From Lachnospiraceae bacterium (GTDB lineage: Bacteria > Bacillota > Clostridia > Lachnospirales > Lachnospiraceae): DNA of 8,375 nt. Below, in pieces: positions 5,933 to 8,375 of this stretch. The DNA lies in contig VSNY01000167.1 of assembly GCA_009774535.1 (NCBI GenBank), forward strand, positions 1 to 8,375, in the 5' to 3' direction. Under the pieces are notes generated by a model. It saw nothing but the letters and a program-made list of their open reading frames with translations. It was not told where the DNA came from and made no database searches. Position 1 is the first letter of the stretch, and every line of letters starts with the position of its first letter. Made by a program: the position numbers and the translations under genes.

Positions 5933-6334
5933 TGTTTTCTCCTCTCTTATGTCCATTTTGCCCACAGCTTCAGTCTGTCTCTGCACAGCTTTTAAGGCCA
6001 TGACTCAGCTGGTCTTTCCTATAGCTTTTGAAACTATTATAAAGCAGAGCTTCTGAAAACACAAGATGATTTTAGCAGACACCACCGGAACACCCAGCTA
6101 TTAAAACCGCTGCATAATACCCCAAACGCCTGCGGTCAGAAGTCGCTGAAAAAGTCGCTTTTTGCCCGGAAGCAATACCATATATAGATTTTTTAACTCC
6201 ATCCCTCTATTATACTGCACTATAACAGAAGTCATTTGCTCTTTTTCAATGTTCTTGCAGTCACTGTCTTTTCCATACTTTCAGCGCAAAGAACGCGCAG
6301 ACCTGCTCGTATTGTTATAGGAATGATTCTCCAT
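5933..6334. other. Gene-free spacer between guaA and the SEDS gene
   Basis: This 402-bp spacer holds the guaA promoter and leader. It also holds a TATAAT on the minus strand (6209-6214) with only a poor -35 partner, and a 33-codon open frame (6101-6202) without a well-placed ribosome binding site. CACAGCTT is repeated at 5963-5970 and 5984-5991. I find no convincing terminator for the SEDS gene that ends at 6335. AAAAAG/CTTTTT around 6153-6167 is too weak to count. Confidence 0.6.
6036..6064 (-). promoter_or_regulatory. guaA promoter
   Basis: On the minus strand TTGTGT (6059-6064) and a perfect TATAAT (6036-6041) are 17 nt apart. The start would be near 6029, leaving a leader of about 95 nt. 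I see no purine riboswitch core in that leader. Confidence 0.7.
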
Positions 6335-7738
6335 TCACTGAACCGCGTGACTTGCATAAGTCTCTGCCTCTGAAACAACATTTTCATAACGATAGATACT
6401 AAGCAGTATTCCAAGCAGGATGCAAGTCTGTACCATACCGCTTCCTCCAAACGAAACCAAAGGAAAATAAACGCCAGCCGGCGGAAGCAGGGACAGGTTG
6501 ACTAAAATATATTCAGCAGACTGAATCATAAATGTCAGGCTGCAGGCAAGCCCCATCATCATCCCAAGCTGGTTTTTCTGATGGATGGAAATATACAATA
6601 GCCTTGCGCCAAACACGATAACAAGTATTACAAGCGCTGCCGCCGCCAAAACGCCAAATGTCCCGATCGTATAAGTCAGAATATAATCCGTAATATAATC
6701 CGGCAGATATACATCAGCCGCCTGCCCGGTATTTCTGCCGATCAGTCTGCTTGTAGACACGATATTGCGAATCATACCGCCGACAAATCCGCTGCCGCCT
6801 GCAAACTCTTCGGGATGCAGCCATGCCTGAATACGCGTACGCTGGTAGCCAGAGTTCACAGCCGCAAGCAGCATCAGTGCAAAAAATGCAGACAGCGCGG
6901 CCCCCAATGCGCAAATATATTTTGTATATGTTCGTCCTTTTCCAAAAACACTTTTGAATCTTCCAGTTCCGATTGCATTGATCGAAGACGGATATAGCCA
7001 GCCTTTTCCCACGGCTGTAAAAAACAGCAAAAACAAAATGGCCGCAATATTTATGGATACAGACAGCGGAGCGATCTGAAACGCCAAAAACCCGGGCAGA
7101 ACCGTAAATAATAAAATCCGAAATAACTGCCTGGCTTTGCAGCCACGGAACGAATACAGCAAAGCCCCATACAATGGCAGATACAGATACAATAACAAAT
7201 CCATGGATAACATCCCGCCGATCCATATATTACCTGAAAAATAAAGCTCAGAAGCTCTATAAGTCGGCAGTATACCGTTTGCCGCCGCACACAGCACGAG
7301 CAGAATACCGATGCAGGCCGGTTGGCTGTAAGCCGCAATTCTTGTATAATCGGTCAGATATACAACGCATAAAATAATAAATCCAAGCACTACATACTTA
7401 CATTGGTTTTGAAAATAAAAATCTCCGTTATGACCAGACTGACTATGTGTCTGCGCCAAATATAAGAGAAGAAGGCCCGCTGCGCATAATACAGCAGCCA
7501 GCGCCAGCATGCCCCATGCCGGTTTTGGACGATGCAGCTGGTCTAATTCCGCGCCAGTCTCTACCGGATCGCCCATATCTAAAATAGCTTGTTTTTCTGC
7601 CTGATCCCCAGACATTCCTTGTGCGAGATAGGCTGCTTTCTGGTCAGAAATATGCCCTTCCACTTCCCGACGGATGGATTCCCGCGCCCGTTTTTCCCGG
7701 ATCTGCGCGAGTAATGTTTCCATATATTTTTCTTTCAT
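6335..7738 (-). CDS. HAAS-like domain fused to a SEDS (FtsW/RodA/SpoVE) membrane protein
   Basis: A 467-residue protein. Residues 1-72 are soluble and charged (EKYMETLLAQIREKRARESI, EVEGHISDQK, then ILDMGDPVETGAELDQLH), matching the HAAS/permease-prefix type domain usually found beside PadR regulators. About ten hydrophobic segments follow from residue 75 to 450. SEDS hallmarks are present: YQRTRIQAWLHPEE (298-311), ITDYI with D351 at the position of the catalytic aspartate, and PLVSFGGSGMVQ with GILLSIYR (425-450). SEDS proteins polymerize or flip peptidoglycan precursors. The glutamate pair that normally follows the TDFIF-like motif is replaced by G and T, so the activity may be altered. 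The start at 7738 is set by AGGAG 8 nt upstream; the frame is open to 7888 but without a good site there. A role in sporulation or cell shape is unproven. Confidence 0.88.
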   Translation of the reverse strand: MKEKYMETLLAQIREKRARESIRREVEGHISDQKAAYLAQGMSGDQAEKQAILDMGDPVETGAELDQLHRPKPAWGMLALAAVLCAAGLLLLYLAQTHSQSGHNGDFYFQNQCKYVVLGFIILCVVYLTDYTRIAAYSQPACIGILLVLCAAANGILPTYRASELYFSGNIWIGGMLSMDLLLYLYLPLYGALLYSFRGCKARQLFRILLFTVLPGFLAFQIAPLSVSINIAAILFLLFFTAVGKGWLYPSSINAIGTGRFKSVFGKGRTYTKYICALGAALSAFFALMLLAAVNSGYQRTRIQAWLHPEEFAGGSGFVGGMIRNIVSTSRLIGRNTGQAADVYLPDYITDYILTYTIGTFGVLAAAALVILVIVFGARLLYISIHQKNQLGMMMGLACSLTFMIQSAEYILVNLSLLPPAGVYFPLVSFGGSGMVQTCILLGILLSIYRYENVVSEAETYASHAVQ

Positions 7739-7888
7739 TGCAATCATCTCCTGGTCTTGATTTCTAAAATTGTCAGTTGTTTGTAACCGTTCAGGCACGT
7801 CTGCGCATTTACTGCGCTTGCCATATAAACATGCAGCGGCTGCAAGAATCCAGCTCACCACGCAGCGATTCTTAATAGCTGAATACAT

Positions 7889-7931
7889 AACAGCTCTATG
7901 GGTAATCCGGACACGGTTACAGCTGTTTTTT
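7889..7931 (+). terminator. Terminator-like hairpin between padR-like gene and SEDS gene
   Basis: AACAGCT (7889-7895) pairs with AGCTGTT (7921-7927), and GTAA-CCG pairs with CGGTTAC inside it with one bulged T. A run of six T (7926-7931) follows on the + strand only. No + strand gene precedes it. On the minus strand it forms a hairpin in the intergenic leader of the SEDS gene without a T-run after it, so readthrough from the padR-like gene is expected. Confidence 0.4.
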
Positions 7932-7936
7932 GCCGC

Positions 7937-8266
7937 TCAGGTACTGATATACAATACGTCTGCAACAGCCTGCGCGTAGACCTGCCATTCCTGCTTTTTT
8001 TCTTGTAAATGCTGCCGCCCGCTTTTGGTAATCTGATAATATTTGCGCACTTTTCCGCCTGCTTCTGATTCGTAGGATATTAAGAAACCTTTGATTTCCA
8101 ATGAATGCAGCAATGGATATAGCGTGCCTGCTTTCAGCTCAAATACATTTTTAGAACGCTGGCGGAGCAGTTCGATCATTTCATAGCCATACATGTCCTT
8201 TTCTTCCAGCAGCCGCAGGATCAAGAGAGCTGTGCTGCCGGATACAAGACTTTTATGAAGCACCAT
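7937..8266 (-). CDS. PadR-family transcriptional regulator
   Basis: A 109-residue winged-helix repressor of the short PadR class. The order is typical: an N-terminal helix region (LVSGSTALLILRLLEEKDMY), then GYEMIELL, the recognition region FELKAGTLYPLLHSLEIKGF and the wing ESEAGGKVRKYYQITKSG (about residues 67-84). A last helix is likely used for dimer formation. PadR proteins bind palindromic operators and let go when a ligand or stress signal is sensed. The start at 8266 has AAAGGAGATACAG directly upstream. It lies 198 bp before a HAAS-SEDS gene on the same strand, and PadR/HAAS pairs are a well-known arrangement. It is likely to control itself and that gene. The inducer cannot be told from the sequence. 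Confidence 0.95.
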   Translation of the reverse strand: MVLHKSLVSGSTALLILRLLEEKDMYGYEMIELLRQRSKNVFELKAGTLYPLLHSLEIKGFLISYESEAGGKVRKYYQITKSGRQHLQEKKQEWQVYAQAVADVLYIST

Positions 8267-8288
8267 CTGTATCTCCTTTCTTATTATG

Positions 8289-8322
8289 TAGATTATCTAT
8301 ATATGATAAATTAATCATATCA
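8289..8322 (-). promoter_or_regulatory. Promoter and autoregulatory operator of the padR-like gene
   Basis: ATATGAT (8301-8307) and ATCATAT (8314-8320) form a perfect inverted repeat with a 6-bp spacer. The minus-strand -10 box TATGAT (8314-8319) with an extended TGA element lies inside it, so binding would block the promoter. A second palindrome TAGATTATCTA (8289-8299) follows about one helical turn downstream. AT-rich palindromes over the promoter are usual for PadR autoregulation. The -35 match is poor. Confidence 0.6.
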
Positions 8323-8375
8323 TTTTTTATTGCGTAAGTTTATCGGTTATTTTTTCCAAATCATCGTGGTTATAA

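Noticed and set aside
5933..6001. Longer guaA start at 6001
   Set aside because: The extra 23 residues are unlike GuaA N-termini and the Shine-Dalgarno GAGGAG points to 5932.
5933..6030. Guanine or other purine riboswitch in the guaA leader
   Set aside because: No purine riboswitch core or three-way junction could be seen; the leader is also short.
6150..6167. Terminator for the SEDS gene
   Set aside because: AAAAAG-TCG-CTTTTT is only a 6-bp AT-rich stem; the nearby AAGTCGCT copies are direct, not inverted, repeats.
6101..6202. 33-codon frame on the minus strand upstream of guaA
   Set aside because: AGAGGG touches the ATG and is too close to serve as a ribosome binding site; no recognisable domain.
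6209..6237. Second promoter upstream of guaA with TATAAT at 6209-6214
   Set aside because: The -35 position reads AAATGA, a poor match; the promoter at 6036-6064 is better.
7739..7888. Longer SEDS start at 7888 adding 50 residues with a hydrophobic stretch
   Set aside because: No good ribosome binding site at 7888; AGGAG is correctly spaced for 7738, where the HAAS-like domain begins.
1..8375. CRISPR array, tRNA or rRNA genes
   Set aside because: No regularly spaced repeats and no tRNA or rRNA sequence could be recognised on either strand.

Overview
The window looks like the chromosome of a low-to-medium GC Firmicute, probably a gut Clostridia/Lachnospiraceae member. The evidence is AGGAGG-type ribosome binding sites, a clostridial-style GuaA, and a PadR regulator next to a membrane protein carrying a HAAS-like prefix domain. 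It is cut in two by an element boundary at about position 4390. The species cannot be fixed from the sequence alone.

Positions 1 to about 4390 are the right-hand part of an integrative, probably mobilizable, element inserted at the 3' end of guaA. The minus strand carries one compact operon in this order: a 59-codon excisionase-like HTH gene (3145-3324), a tyrosine integrase (2042-3124), a MobC-like ribbon-helix-helix protein (1715-2038), a RepA/DnaB-like P-loop ATPase (582-1718) and a small conserved-type protein (244-477). Spacings of 3 nt and a 4-nt overlap suggest translational coupling. The other end of the element, and any relaxase, lie beyond position 1. The left 240 bases hold a cluster of hairpins and no convincing gene.

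Positions 3325-3652 are a divergent control region. A leftward promoter (TTGACT-17-TATTCT) drives the xis/int/mob/rep operon. A rightward extended -10 promoter (TTGCTA-17-TATACT) drives an XRE-type regulator (3653-4213). Four TTAAGT motifs and an AACAAATTTGTT palindrome are candidate operators. The rightward transcript begins with a roughly 140-nt segment that can fold on itself, closed by a 16-bp helix (3490-3505 with 3615-3630) that ends 10 nt before the regulator's Shine-Dalgarno. I do not recognise this structure, and it is the strongest candidate for something undescribed. A bidirectional terminator (4218-4269) ends the XRE gene and probably also serves guaA.

Positions 4391-8375 are ordinary chromosome, all on the minus strand. 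guaA (GMP synthase) has its own promoter. Upstream of it is a two-gene set: a PadR-type repressor with an operator-like palindrome over its own -10 box, followed by a SEDS-family (FtsW/RodA/SpoVE-like) membrane protein fused to an N-terminal HAAS-like domain. The PadR protein is likely to control both itself and the SEDS gene in response to an unknown, probably envelope-related, signal.
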